Source of the DNA: Rhodospirillaceae bacterium
GTDB lineage: Bacteria; Pseudomonadota; Alphaproteobacteria; DSM-16000; Inquilinaceae
Assembly (NCBI GenBank): GCA_020638595.1
Contig: JACKIG010000018.1
Location: 1 to 64,000, forward strand
Direction of reading: 5' to 3'
Length of the DNA: 64,000 bases
Below, piece after piece: positions 58,101 to 60,540 of the stretch. Every line of letters begins with the position of its first letter. Within the stretch, counting starts at the first letter, position 1. A program made the translations under genes and the position numbers. The notes beneath the pieces are model-generated. The model saw nothing but the letters and a program-made list of their open reading frames with translations, was not told where the DNA came from and searched no databases.

Positions 58101-58312
58101 CGGCCGGTGGGCAGCAGCAAGACACGTGCGAGGACGGTGACGAGACCTGCGAGCAGGGGCAACAGACCCCGCCGCAGGGACCGCAGGGTCCGATCAACCT
58201 CGGCAACCTGACGCCGGCGGCCGGCCCCGGCAGCCAGCAGGTGCAGAATGCCGATACCTGCGTTGCCGCGTTCCTCGGCGACTTCTGGGGTGCTGCGGCG
58301 GCCTGCCAGTAG
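34136..58312 (+). CDS. Giant two-partner-secretion exoprotein (FHA/TpsA-type, beta-helix repeats)
   Basis: One uninterrupted frame of about 8058 codons. The ATG at 34136 follows AAAGGGGGAA. Residues 1-76 form a long signal peptide (basic N-region, hydrophobic core around 50-70, AMA before LPTDG). Residues about 77-330 are the TPS/haemagglutinin secretion domain, with IEWQTFDIAGHESVDF, QILGSLTANGQVFISNPAGI and NVDVASIVATSLDI. From about 595 on the protein is right-handed beta-helix (NosD/pectin-lyase-like) made of repeated modules. The first half has IQ-x-x-ID modules, the second a short N-G-I-x-F repeat. The composition is acidic (Asp, Gly, Ile, Thr) with DADGN turns. There is no autotransporter barrel; the end has Cys8042 and Cys8057 with 14 residues between, one residue from the stop, like HMW1-type anchors. 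Export should need a TpsB pore, not seen here. A role in adhesion, biofilm or contact is inferred. Confidence 0.9.
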   Translation: MTSRRNRAETRVHGPADARRTPLGRLGLGAPHDPTWRFARMRPLGRSPVLRTALVGSTALTAAGVCGHLFLSDAAMALPTDGTVVEGQAEIIYGENSVTIQQGSDRVIIEWQTFDIAGHESVDFIQPSAFAAALNRVLSGAPSQILGSLTANGQVFISNPAGINFGPNANVDVASIVATSLDIMNRDFMESRLDFNIAGDPTAVIENHGAIRASGLAALVGPGARNAGVIVADVTILGGGQGFALDYYGDGLVNFTITDPTTAQPIDADGNPLAALVVNDGTIMSDGGQVILAADAAAGVIDNVINLDGVVMARSIATEGGQVALVGGDEGAVVVAGTIEATGDDDGEAGGTVHVLGDTVVLADGAVIDVSGRAGGGTALIGGDQGGGAHVPTGSLAYLAPAAGGRSGTTIVVDAAFETDGFIPEADIVYVEGGSVVAADATDTGDGGTVVAWANDELEFHGSISAGGGANGGDGGLVELSGGTLVADGAVELRAALGKAGSLILDPTVLLVSEVSGTIDSVLGVGGSGGTVNLTATEAIIVDVAIDTSGSAVAGTLNFDDQDDDNALTVNLDNPITLGAAQGITGEATIVNISTTLGDAIQDGIDMSAAGATINVAPGTYVENVTIDRSLTLVSTDGRDVTTIEGISGAGSLGTVVIVPNVNDVQIGDIGHGFTIEGIDNGSPGIENAAVYLQGSHDGIDIIGNDIVANGDAGLLSENTATVNDVVVDNNIFSGQTFEGSAPAGDGFGQQFTLPNVPRQLVTLSGPNTSNVAFTNNEITGTAGGTNAGGNPQGNTLVTIDATNATITGNIFNGVTSRYGTSLRARGTNTLISGNTFHAAGLTDTNGHLFVHETIYTDLPAGAPSNIVEIFEANTFVGRATVTSDDGNVGADGIGLTIQGAIDASVAGATVHVNDGLYEESIVVDRALTVAGGGIGNTTTVAVEAGSVGMTITSSDVTVTGIEFDGQDQANTTGVLVEADGSNVEDVTLQAVAFTDLTTALRTTGSSGGVRRVDVTNSMFDGISGVVFDLDGGSFADTFTVFNNRIIIADLDADLLRRPFNRVLNASGNFWGVEDGSPEGFRILSETEVAERVVDGSGTVVSGRLDFTPFLTSAEDTDAADGFQGDFSELFVTTLGGQSGSTGRIQEGIDLVSGSTVLLGAGTFVDPTQVVIGADITIQGQGAGTTIVTPGFDTGTSGRSRAWWVVEDGVVADISGFTMDGSGHQIFTALMHHGSGTIDELAFENIRYSTYLGFGVMVREDYLTPGAGTPRVVNVTNSTFSNIERVGIHYFDDGTTGTISGNTYTGKGAVDALDYGIELGGGAVADIIANTITNNIAEASTDHSSSAAILISTYFGPGTAATIENNVLTGNTIGVAVGFDSSDTSAVTIFNNDLSGNTFGVTSSAPVVDASGNWWGTDDEEQVRALTSGAVDFTPFLTSGGDTDVADGFQGDFSTLFVTALGEQSGGIGRIQEGVDLVSGSTVLVGAGTFVGNVVIDKTLTLSGANAGIDPNTGTRGPETIIVPGTSDLDAVIGVTADGVTIDGVTIDGDNTALTTATIDDHTNGSDPDAYYGVANTDNAGTYTAIDNLTITNSIITNLTDAPDGGYEGWGVVLWTPSGTAMSGNLISNSLFDYAGGRSIVLLWNGYASVTDNVIRNTPVGIYSENMYRASAGPWSWTGNQVSASIAGIWHNLAYQDATTLTIAGNTVTAEAAPAALGVDARRWAGVWVSSIQNAVDVVIQDNIIDAIALAGSRLTTGYEMWNLPTTADIAIEGGTVSHVDYGVWVQNFSPSFNAGGDTAVTITGLTLEDFNAGGVGVFVDDDPSGTASVSANLLNTPNIIDGDGGMAVGILAEGALASLTFTGATPVQFVNFDDPGQNYIALRDGAMAGQEIDGSGLTFEGLTAAALGDDAAGRAAGFNLEDRIEHYLDNEGVGFVRLDADRIWATVSDNHTTNPGAVRRAVEQSVPGGTVFLADDVFQEDGQIVIADTLTVRGEGMDATVVQSVFDTGSSGDNRAWWLVDTGVEFHLSGLTLDGNGQQVYQAIRHKGSGTVDGVRFTDIQFNAGGPTYQGTAIAAFGDGAVDVTGSVFEDIGRVGVLYYGAGVSGSVFSGNTYTGKGAGDWLDYALDISNGAQVTVTANTITNNLGVASSDSSTSAGILVSTFFGPGTSALIQNNFITGNSTGVFVGFDASDTSTVTVFNNDLSGNGAGVRSTAALVDASGNWWGTDVEADVLALTSGAVDFTPFLVSGTDGDDLASTGFQGDFSTLFVTTLGEQSGSVGRIQEGVDLVTASRVIVGAGSYIETVLIDKSLELVGANNEHVSPDDILRGAESAIIGGIQVGAGISGVTIDGLSIIDGAAILGETAGIYLNNNADDVTIANTIFTRTGAPGLARGIITSGAGVSHVDITDNSFTGWATGVYVNPNADDVEVGGNLFDGNTVGMSVDGPSGAGGVTIDGNTFTNSTFEGLGIGPDAAPTIQNNHFADNAVHIGVYGTGSVPDINTLLGAGNTFDRWVTISAGQGGAWDRQAGSVYGMIQPAIDDAGIGATVLVGPGTYAESPLIDKSLTLTSDQGRDATFIQLQTGPTYLGSLTIGGDDVTVDGFTIIGRDGTPGQIGAANIWVMAGLNEIVISNNRFQVGQFDAGSTNGEDGIGILTTYDVSGTNDVASLTVTGNIFEPLNGSGRRAFYINPGVQDFEFSNNSILGNFTSTAITQARNGLVAYNTVTGNGSSATLATWGYPDPDVFGRTTFRGNTISGTAAGLIVYETNNVTIEHNFIDDVGTGIRVLDLGSFSGDLDGSTITISDNSVTNVAGLLVENTYSTTVNASGNWWDSTDESVIAGRMSALVDFTPFLMSGTDTDSLASTGFQGDFSTLFVTTLGEQTGSTGRIQEGIDLVTASTVILGAGTFTDPAQVVVDKDVVIYGQGPGTTIITPGFDTGSSGNARGWWLVESGVDLQLSDVTFDGAGHLVWQAIRHQGSGSIDNVAFQNILFNPSSSYAGTAVAAFGTGAVDVTNSTFTNIGRIGVQYFGDGVDGSVFAGNTYTGKGAGDWLDYALDIGSGAEVTVLNNRVENNLGVADSDGSISAGFLVSTYYGLGTGAVFGGNTLEDNTVGIAVGYNSADESTVQFLADGTVVGAYTVAGANTFIGGDTGIFFSGNGQAIVGDTFADAVFRGQSDLFIQLHNDALSDPGTVRVLDASGVSFFTDTAGTTAATGFEIEAGLEHFLDDPDKDLIDYTSAGGGLFVTDGNSIQLAVDAAGAIGGAQTVTVGAGNFGGRIRIDFNDITLLADPTLGDGAVVIDAATSDAFGRAPNGVLGSGAIAGIDPVAIWVGREDGAGGGTLTGVTIDGFTFQQSTAGDFVGVFVEANEQRVGTVRILANTFDGLTTAIGSRRDVPGLGVDNLIVRNNFFDGITGTVFDFRTGSVANQYEVFNNQVILADLGGVLVRRGATTVLQASGNFWGVADGGGFVALSEQQIAERMVDQNGAIATQRVDFTPYLDIGGDTDAGTRGYQGDYSTLHVSALGSQVGTVGRIQEGVNLLSASTLLIEAGTYFESNITVGLSATILGNGASRADVIIAPEAEDSHDSSTFGGVAQNAFIIAADNVTIGNLTIDGQANPTLTAGRNNFRTGITHDNTAGDFGGLVVDNVEIRNVFRRGIQIFGDGSFTSVGNVVRNSTITNVEQRAGILVAYAEALLEDNIITGVNEGIHVFNFGGDVPVTVRRNQITPNAGGLGMQLVGLGTGSMIGGATDADGNVISLETTTDGEIGMIVQYTDHTVYVDHNTITADGTDVAIWLFHNEDDSAFPMVRNNTLTSTDSVSGGFGEGVGIFMTEDGTFFGDEDGAGYAALEGNRITGFDRGIQLYRSGGATGTARELAASLTGNTITSSVDGIGIHMVDEGNAGTGPASLAFMGGTTIDGGVDGLVVSGENTLLVGDTLADTVFTNQTGDFVRFENAALFEPGQPTVIDATGVDFDGLTDPLQIESRVVHYLDTGDVGLLYYGALAVTDGNSIQLAVNAAGALGGPQTVTVGAGTFGGSVEVWVDDLTLVGAGVGNTIIDVTDPDAFSNFATNLDTGFVIGDLAEGPSGGSLLDHVTVTGFTFDGSADPAGTTGIYVATEGFDTQDITLDALGFYDLGTGLRTGRESGDGFIRRVDLTNSFLEGITDYVFDLETGTYTDTFTVFENRIVAADLGTVLLRRGYDRPLQASGNFWGVVDGSERRMTEAEIAARVVDENGVVDSDRMDFTPFLMNGADTNGDVANGFQGDFSELFVSALGAQLGGTGRIQEGIDLVSNSTVLVGAGTFVENVHIYKALELIGTVDGSDTPLTILQPDSGVGILIDDSAGMFEVTDAVLIENFVFQGDNATVDPTTYGIRVEDNAVFDTLTVDNASFSGWTYIAYYQEGNPVTGQGIDHTILNDLHFQDNGRANSGGTGDISFWEFNEDATLTNLTLVGSRDGVNSFERSGIQFRGVGGGDGAGVMDAGTVVLSNVDISGTYQTQMIGIQRYLDVSDFSFTDVALGGAASGITGSFGAALRFDLVGQVGAGSTIDLGNMHFRGGGAAGALPNDIEFAPDNSFSYLTADATDTIWDGTDADDLTRAQLFDVEDRILHALDFNATHSHIHNGLAVVRADNVYVTQNSGSIQRGVDAASAGWTVNVDDGTFTENVVIDKSLTLLGNGTTATTVLMGTGSGIGFAVAADDVTIDGFIVENFVNGISPTTSVANLTLNDVLARDNTSGFRVGSGVTVDGLTVTDSHFDSNTFGWYLAKDNGTFGNPVADASTVTNVVVTDTTFDDNALKGIYAEKLDNAIFTGIDVIGSGIDAGYAFNAGIDINLKNGIYDTITFIDLTVTGSGLNGTGTGTAVWIKARDDGATYGAYPASLSGVTIQGSRIEAAGDIALRIDNNVDGVLVDGSTISGPAAIHSEGGVEGLTFTGNTIASTGALTGATPGDGYGIGLFDVAGGISLTDNDITLNAAGIGLSVDTPNAALVTIGVDNTFDGGTDGMVFSGPAMDFAGTPTLENTAFTGQTGDYVRLVNGAFFQPGEPTIIDATAVRFDGVTWASATPLQQATIEDKVVHYLDTGNVGLLFFGSLVVNDGGSIQLAVNAAGLLGGAQTITVNPGTYGGSVEVWVDGLKLEGVAGATINTSVADLFANNGDVGNGFYVADLGDIGDGSAEAALSDAHTTNGRVVSGVNIDPFTITGSGIGIELGGATALGAAPDAAVDTVVDGNTVDVAGHGIVVHTVGGTTTLTNNDVTAGGHGILFTRVLADVTVDIRSNTVDAGRDGIRFNGAIDDATIAVGTLWDPNTITADDSGVVFVQSVLSDSYITVSGNQITAGPSLGDRGVEFRNGIEDSFVWVSLNAIGAGDDGIAFYDLNGGANGSGVRAIAGNSAVIVTGNVIGTEADPVGQEGLDFDEITGTSAVVIMGNTIYAARDGMQFDRDIDTTGIAYATPGVGLQSIGSVAVLDNEVFAGRHGAFFDNEIAGSDIVFGENDFGSDADPLGGDGVRFNRISGDAVVSFEREHIDAAGNGVSVTGGIVDTASLDFRQARVPTIADGRDTDINAGGIAVDVTNLQSPTTLSFAGGSFTGGDVALNVDNTGLPAGTAGTVAFSNAPLFSVTNPGGTVAQFLTDGTGPGISIDFGTATAGFSGGANGIVFSGTGIDILGGGSGFGGSLGSIVFDGQTDQFVSLVNGAEFAPGNPTVIDASSVDFDGADLADPPAVATLEAKLTHFLDSGADGLLYLGEIIGVADGQSIQLAVNAAEHARFALNDVGAVTQVAVGSGTYGGNIELWVDDLKLTGVDTGGGDPVIDLVNGGNGGVDPYSNNSGSQPHAFLVGDFGVIGDGTSGDVAGQAFGSYANGNDVSGVSIDPFTVLGDGTTASSGIILGLPEVPGISPASVAIDTTVDGNTLGTAAAPLGTGIVVNAIGGTTTIINNAIVAYGHGIRFVTALSDGQVVAIHDNVIAANEDDDDEGSGIYFAAVVDDATVQIGDGTGGSLGSGFSNVITVGGTAGNPAELDAIHFHSTVGGDASIVIDGNRLGYTAGPIAAAQLPDNGIEFHGAVTGSADIDITDNWILAADDGVQFAAPVDVTANILIGGASDGNTIEAGGDGIAFLATLTGQALVDISHNDVDADGNALFFQGRVDNAQDPAVSGQELFIHHNSLVGGDNGILFAGGISGARHDTRIADNSLIDGDGRSAIRVEGGINDAEVRILANTAIVGAVDGVDILGGVSGTALVRIADNMSIEGEGDDAIDFADAVDNSVIQIVDNGVITGAGNGIEIANVTGGATVLIQGNDAGIFGGIDGIQFAGAVTGSTVTVSENIIEAEGDGVEFAGAIGGGSTVTISDNARILSTVDADGVDDDGIAFEGPITGATTSILITGNSRIEGQDRGISFDFGGSITDASVTISANTIAALEFDGILFNATMTDATILIGGPTDADGNTITGEDEGIDIDRIVGGSFTVSHNTRIEGTTGDGVEFEAAISDNAAIAVIDNHDIVAGLTGITFESTVGGGSTVLIQGNNDGIVAGNHGVAFFGSVAGSTLDIHDNIIEANTDENGIGAGVFFAVDVTDAHIDIGDGTLGGAPSNIITVHGNSVVPADAADLDGILFAGGLGTGADILIDGNRIGFEAGTLANADVADDGIEFRGGVGSDASVEITDNRIRALDGGVQFTSIVDGTATIIIGETPTDADGNIIVAGGDGIAFLSSLTGQALVDINHNDVTAVGNALLFQGVVNNALVPETSEQELFIHHNSLVGGDNGIFFAGGIAGLNHDTRISANTLIEGQARNAIRVEGGIVEAQVRIHDNAHIEGAEDGIDILGGVGNAALVRIAANTAIIGTGDDGIDFEDDVTGAAVVEIDANDSIQGIGGTGTGGGGSHGIEFASILDAGTHVAVTGNHDITATVDGVHVGGAITGASVDISANNDGITAGVHGVFVGGAITNALVNVSGNVIDAGNTAGANGDGVHFAAAVADSVVTVGDAAGNGNTITVGPAAAGNGTLHDGVYFGGAITGATRVLIGWNDIDVLTTTGGGGTSFGDMGIRFDGFVNTAPGGTTGVGIVHNLIDAGGGKEDRGISFWDGIGGQSTVRIAGNTIQAGDDGIGVFDVSFVGDAAGTNESVRGSAVVLIEDNDIGTTLDPVGQASPGTPGDGNGIDFQSVTGASHVVIRNNTVFAADNGIEFDKIVDTTFGNATTFPDLEFGVEITDNHVVSQDEDGVQFAQGVDGSHVLIDGNDVAGHIHGVSFGLDHHGFTGGGITNGALVAITRNAIDGATGDGVHVDGEVLGSTVGLVTNAIQGGLNGVFFGGPVSGSDIYILWNPHIVGETEDGIHVDDDVEDSLVVISANGWTADDDDAPDADAVAASVGEAGSLVATPTDAPWDGWTLAGGIVGQRDGIDFDGVVEDASDVRIGWNRLILGYGDSGIEFSGVSGPETGVLIHTNGVIIGAGNGIQFRRPDGELMMSSPGGSGIGWAIDQASVTIGGNWLIAGVSQDGIQVNGVHGSGVSATSAYFDDDEESETFGTIVPVATDPSQPNLLIEENTTIVGQRDGIHFGLGFDAATDDVYRPDTVVLDEVGSPGIGASVNGALVVIDLNGQADYQADPDEDGPAVIGDLYDPAIAVVLSDLDFGFGLFDLGGRVAGVTGDGIDFAGQIHDGSTVQIQRNMLTGSGDNGIEFAGIGEPETLSAGLALVEDEAFGPTSVFIHNNFIVDNGRSLASEEPDEGLTSATLVDSSYAGSGMTVGAGILFEQGVGNVFGSDEESDGGGVEVFQNFIAGNGGPGIQIGFPEEATSEEFLALADYSYGDDNERLYDGVVSADNLSVIHNYLPGGVDEFDDRPNGRFGVANYANDGSAVFAPENWWGTSASAAAVSAQTFGAVTVSPYLETGEDSNEERIPGFTGLGPFAFQPGPTVGPSIEDLFAGFPVDPDALRFFARTALSSLDRPGGAQYFTNELGEPYQTNVFGPTYGIGELGDGPGGLQPAAGGQQQDTCEDGDETCEQGQQTPPQGPQGPINLGNLTPAAGPGSQQVQNADTCVAAFLGDFWGAAAACQ
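37498..47090 (+). repeat. Six copies of a FQGDFS-IQEGID module in the giant gene
   Basis: About 45-residue segments with GFQGDFS, then a GRIQEGIDLVSGSTVLVGAG core, occur near 37500, 38480, 40917, 42738, 44672 and 46927. Each is preceded by a segment containing SGN(F/W)WG and DFTPFL and followed by a new beta-helix block. Looser IQ-x-x-ID relatives occur near 35930, 36826, 41740 and 48063, and IQLAVNAAG relatives near 43880, 46166, 49440 and 51410. Irregular spacing (about 1 to 2.4 kb) suggests stepwise duplication with divergence. Confidence 0.8.
37660..43680 (+). repeat. Three diverged copies of a large FDTG-AWW beta-helix block
   Basis: Blocks starting near 37660, 40110 and 42900 share the order TPGFDTGSSG, (A/G)WW, HxGSG, DVTNSTF, SGNTYTGKGAGDWLDYAL and STYFGPGT. 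Each is about 240 residues long. The second and third are closest to each other. Each sits directly after an IQ module or its relative, so module and block probably duplicated together. Confidence 0.75.
51945..52990 (+). repeat. Large duplicated segment, copy 1
   Basis: This stretch encodes about 350 residues that recur about 592 codons later in the same frame. The best-conserved part, around 52619-52690, encodes QELFIHHNSLVGGDNG and is nearly identical at DNA level to 54395-54466, an offset of 1776 bases. Toward its start the offset shifts to 1767 bases, showing a 3-codon indel. Confidence 0.8.
53720..54760 (+). repeat. Large duplicated segment, copy 2
   Basis: Second copy of the segment at about 51945-52990. 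The shared order is a GHGI/NHGV unit, an IGDG unit, an IDGNR unit, GGDGIAFL, GQALVDI, HHNSLVGGDNG, AIRVEGGI and DILGGV. Weaker relatives of the opening unit also occur near 49890 and 54940, so the duplication is part of a longer repeat history. Confidence 0.8.
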
Positions 58313-58328
58313 GGGGCCGGCGCCAACC

Positions 58329-58350
58329 CGGACCCCGGCACCGGGGTCCG
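58329..58350 (+). terminator. First hairpin after the giant gene
   Basis: CGGACCCCGG and CCGGGGTCCG are perfect complements separated by CA, followed by TTT. The tight centre means the real loop is about four bases. It lies 17 bases after the stop and probably acts with the next hairpin. Confidence 0.55.
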
Positions 58351-58373
58351 TTTCCCGGGGATGACACACCAGC

Positions 58374-58404
58374 GGGGCCGCCCATCGGGCGGCCCCGTTC
58401 TTGT
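58374..58404 (+). terminator. Second hairpin after the giant gene, intrinsic terminator
   Basis: GGGGCCGCCC-atc-GGGCGGCCCC is a perfect 10-bp stem, followed by GTTCTTGTC. It is the strongest terminator candidate in this part and fits the end of the 24-kb transcript. Confidence 0.65.
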
Positions 58405-58807
58405 CGTACTCCAGCACCGGGAATGCGGGCGGCGGGTCGTCAAGATCATGGCGGCGTCGTGAACGAAAACTCTAATATTACCAAATATTCGACAGGATTC
58501 GCGCATTCATTGTCCGGACCCTGGGCCTGTCCGGCAGGGCCAGTGGGTGCGCGCCCGGTGGCTTTGATGCCGGCATTGCCGGCAATCCGGCAGGAATGCT
58601 TGCATGCCGAAACAAACCGACCGGGTTGCCAAGGGAAATGGAGTTGCGTTATGCAGGATGTGCGTTAGCTTGCTTAACCTTCCGCATGCTTGGGCAGTCG
58701 GGCAAAGTCTAGGACGATGGCGGTGGGGTGGCGGGCGTGGGCTTGTGCCCAATCGCCGGGATTGCCCGACGATTGAATTCGAATACGGTTTCGGGGGGTG
58801 AAGACGA

Positions 58808-59362
58808 ATGGCGGACGATCAGGATCCAAAGAAGACGACCACTTTGCAGGATGGCGACATCCAGAGCCGGTCTGCGCTGCCGCGGCGTTCGCTGTTGCGC
58901 CTGGTCGGGCACGGCGCCGTGGGGGCCACGGCACTGGTGGGGGCCAGCCGCGAGGCGTATGCCATCACCGACAATGACAGCGGGCCCTGCGCCGATCCGG
59001 TGAATGCAGGGCGCGGCTATTCCGGCATCACCGACAACGATACGGGTACCTGCGCGGATCCGGGGGGGCGTGGCCGCGGTGGCGGCGGATACACGCCCGG
59101 GTATACCGGCATCACCGACAGCGATTCCGGCGCCTATGCCGATGCCGCCGGCTATGGCCGCGGCCGCGTCGTGCGCGTCAACCAGCTTGTGCTGTCGATC
59201 CAGACGAACCTGGCCAATCTGGGCTTCAATCCGGGCCCGATCGACGGCGTCTTCGGCCAGCGGACGCAGGCTGCCATCATCGCCTTCCAGCGGACCTATG
59301 GCTATCCCGTCACCGGTGCGGCCGACCAGGTGACGATGGCGCAGCTGCAGCAGGTGCGCTGA
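58808..59362 (+). CDS. Small Tat-type exported protein with peptidoglycan-binding domain
   Basis: A 184-residue protein. A twin-arginine-like leader (LPRRSLLRLVGHGAVGATAL) suggests export by Tat, with processing near residue 55. Then come three short repeats: ITDNDSGPCADP, ITDNDTGTCADP, ITDSDSGAYADA, joined by Gly/Arg/Tyr-rich linkers. The C-terminus (about 125-182) is a PG_binding_1 domain (VLSIQTNLANLGFNPGPIDG, VFGQRTQAAIIAFQ). GGGGGGTGAAG precedes the ATG. It likely binds the cell wall in the periplasm. No catalytic domain is present. It follows the giant exoprotein, but any link is inference. Confidence 0.8.
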   Translation: MADDQDPKKTTTLQDGDIQSRSALPRRSLLRLVGHGAVGATALVGASREAYAITDNDSGPCADPVNAGRGYSGITDNDTGTCADPGGRGRGGGGYTPGYTGITDSDSGAYADAAGYGRGRVVRVNQLVLSIQTNLANLGFNPGPIDGVFGQRTQAAIIAFQRTYGYPVTGAADQVTMAQLQQVR

Positions 59363-59430
59363 CCGGACCGGCGGTCCCGGCACTTCGGCGGCGCAACCCG
59401 CCGGAGCGCCGGGACGGCGCGGGCGCAAGA

Positions 59431-59459
59431 CGACACCAGGCCGATCCGGCCCGGTGTCG
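59431..59459. terminator. Bidirectional terminator hairpin between convergent genes
   Basis: CGACACC-a-GGCCG, loop ATC, CGGCC-c-GGTGTCG gives a 12-bp stem with one mismatch, in the 141-base gap between the peptidoglycan-binding gene and oxyR. Symmetry lets it serve both strands. Confidence 0.5.
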
Positions 59460-59503
59460 GACCCCCGTTTGCATTTCCAGATCGTTATGGCCGGATCCGG
59501 CCC

Positions 59504-60451
59504 CTAACGGGCGTCGCCGACCGGACCGGCCACCCGGTACAGCGGCGTCACCGTGTTCGGCAGGTTCAGCACGATGACCCCGGCCAGGGCATGCAGCGCG
59601 GCGCGGCGGGGAAAGCTGCGGCGGAACACCAGCCGCACCGTCCGCTTGGCGTTCGGGGAATCGATGGGCCGGGCGATGATGCCCATATCCGTCAGCCACG
59701 GGCCACGCACGGCAAGCGCCGGCATCAGCGTGCAGCCGTAGCCTGCGGCGACCATGTTCAACAGCGTCTCCAGGCTGGACGCGCGCAGGTCGCCAAGCCC
59801 GCTGTCGGTCTGCCGCGCCGGGCGGCTGCACAGGTCCAGCGCCTGGTCGCGCAGGCAGTGGCCATCGGTCAGCAGCAGCATCTCGACCTCCTGAAGGTCG
59901 CGCTCCATCACCTTGTCCAGCCTGCTCAGCGCGTGCCCCCGCGGGAATGCCACCCAGAACGGTTCCTCGAACAGGGGCAGCGTCTCCAGCTCGTGGTCGT
60001 CCGTGTCCGTGGCAAGCAGGGCTGCATCGATCTCGTGGCCCTTCAGCCGATCGGCCAGCGTTTCCGTCACTTCTTCCGACAGCACCAGCCGGATCGCCGG
60101 GCAGGCGGTCCGCAGCGGCATCAGCACCGACGGCATCAGGTAGGGACTGACGGTGGGGATCACGCCCAGCCTCATCGGCCCGGCCAGGGGGTCGCTATGG
60201 GCCTGCGCCAGGTCCTCGATCATTTCCGCCTGTTCCAGCGCCAGGCGTGCGTGCTTCAGGATCTCCGCCCCGGCGGGCGTGACCGAGACGGACCGGTTCG
60301 TACGCTCGAAGATGGCGACACCCAGCTGGTCCTCCAGTCGCTTGATCTGCCCGCTCAATGTCGGCTGGCTGACATGGCACGCTTCCGCAGCCCGGCCGAA
60401 ATGCCGCTTCTCGGCGACCGCGATCAGGTATTTCAGGTCACGCAGGTTCAT
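59504..60451 (-). CDS. oxyR: Hydrogen-peroxide-sensing LysR-family regulator OxyR
   Basis: A 315-residue regulator. The N-terminal helix-turn-helix is KRHFGRAAEACHVSQPTLSG. The redox pair is at Cys199 and Cys208 in TDGHCLRDQALDLC, the same numbering as in E. coli OxyR, followed by ASSLETLLNMVAAGYGCTLMPALAV. Peroxide oxidises the pair to a disulfide, which switches the protein to an activating form. The ATG at 60451 is the LysR-family start (MNLRDLKYL); a longer start at 60514 is unlikely. It is divergent from katA, its expected target, and probably represses itself from the shared spacer. Confidence 0.95.
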   Translation of the reverse strand: MNLRDLKYLIAVAEKRHFGRAAEACHVSQPTLSGQIKRLEDQLGVAIFERTNRSVSVTPAGAEILKHARLALEQAEMIEDLAQAHSDPLAGPMRLGVIPTVSPYLMPSVLMPLRTACPAIRLVLSEEVTETLADRLKGHEIDAALLATDTDDHELETLPLFEEPFWVAFPRGHALSRLDKVMERDLQEVEMLLLTDGHCLRDQALDLCSRPARQTDSGLGDLRASSLETLLNMVAAGYGCTLMPALAVRGPWLTDMGIIARPIDSPNAKRTVRLVFRRSFPRRAALHALAGVIVLNLPNTVTPLYRVAGPVGDAR

Positions 60452-60540
60452 CGGGCGCTTTCGCACGGCTGCGGATGCCGGGGCGGGTGCCGCAGGTCCG
60501 GCGAGGGCCGCCATGACGCCCTGGGCATGCCCGGAATGAC

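Larger units (their letters stand above)
58313..58807. other. Intergenic region with terminator hairpins and an AT-rich stretch
   Basis: The 495-base gap after the giant gene starts with two strong hairpins (described separately). An AT-rich stretch at about 58460-58500 and another around 58660-58680 probably carry the promoter of the following gene. No convincing gene is seen; an 81-codon frame at 58423-58668 lacks a ribosome binding site and family features. Confidence 0.6.

Noticed and set aside
57900..58312. A CDI-type or polymorphic toxin C-terminus on the giant exoprotein
   Set aside because: There is no VENN-like motif, no recognisable toxin domain, and no small immunity gene directly downstream; the end is a Gln/Pro/Gly-rich tail with a cysteine pair.
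38342..58417. A 6691-codon minus-strand open frame
   Set aside because: It is codon-for-codon antisense to the giant exoprotein gene, has no ribosome site, protein family or signal, and is explained by absence of TTA/CTA/TCA codons in the sense gene.
58423..58668. An 81-codon frame after the giant gene
   Set aside because: It starts inside terminator-flanking DNA, lacks a ribosome site and has no family or membrane features.
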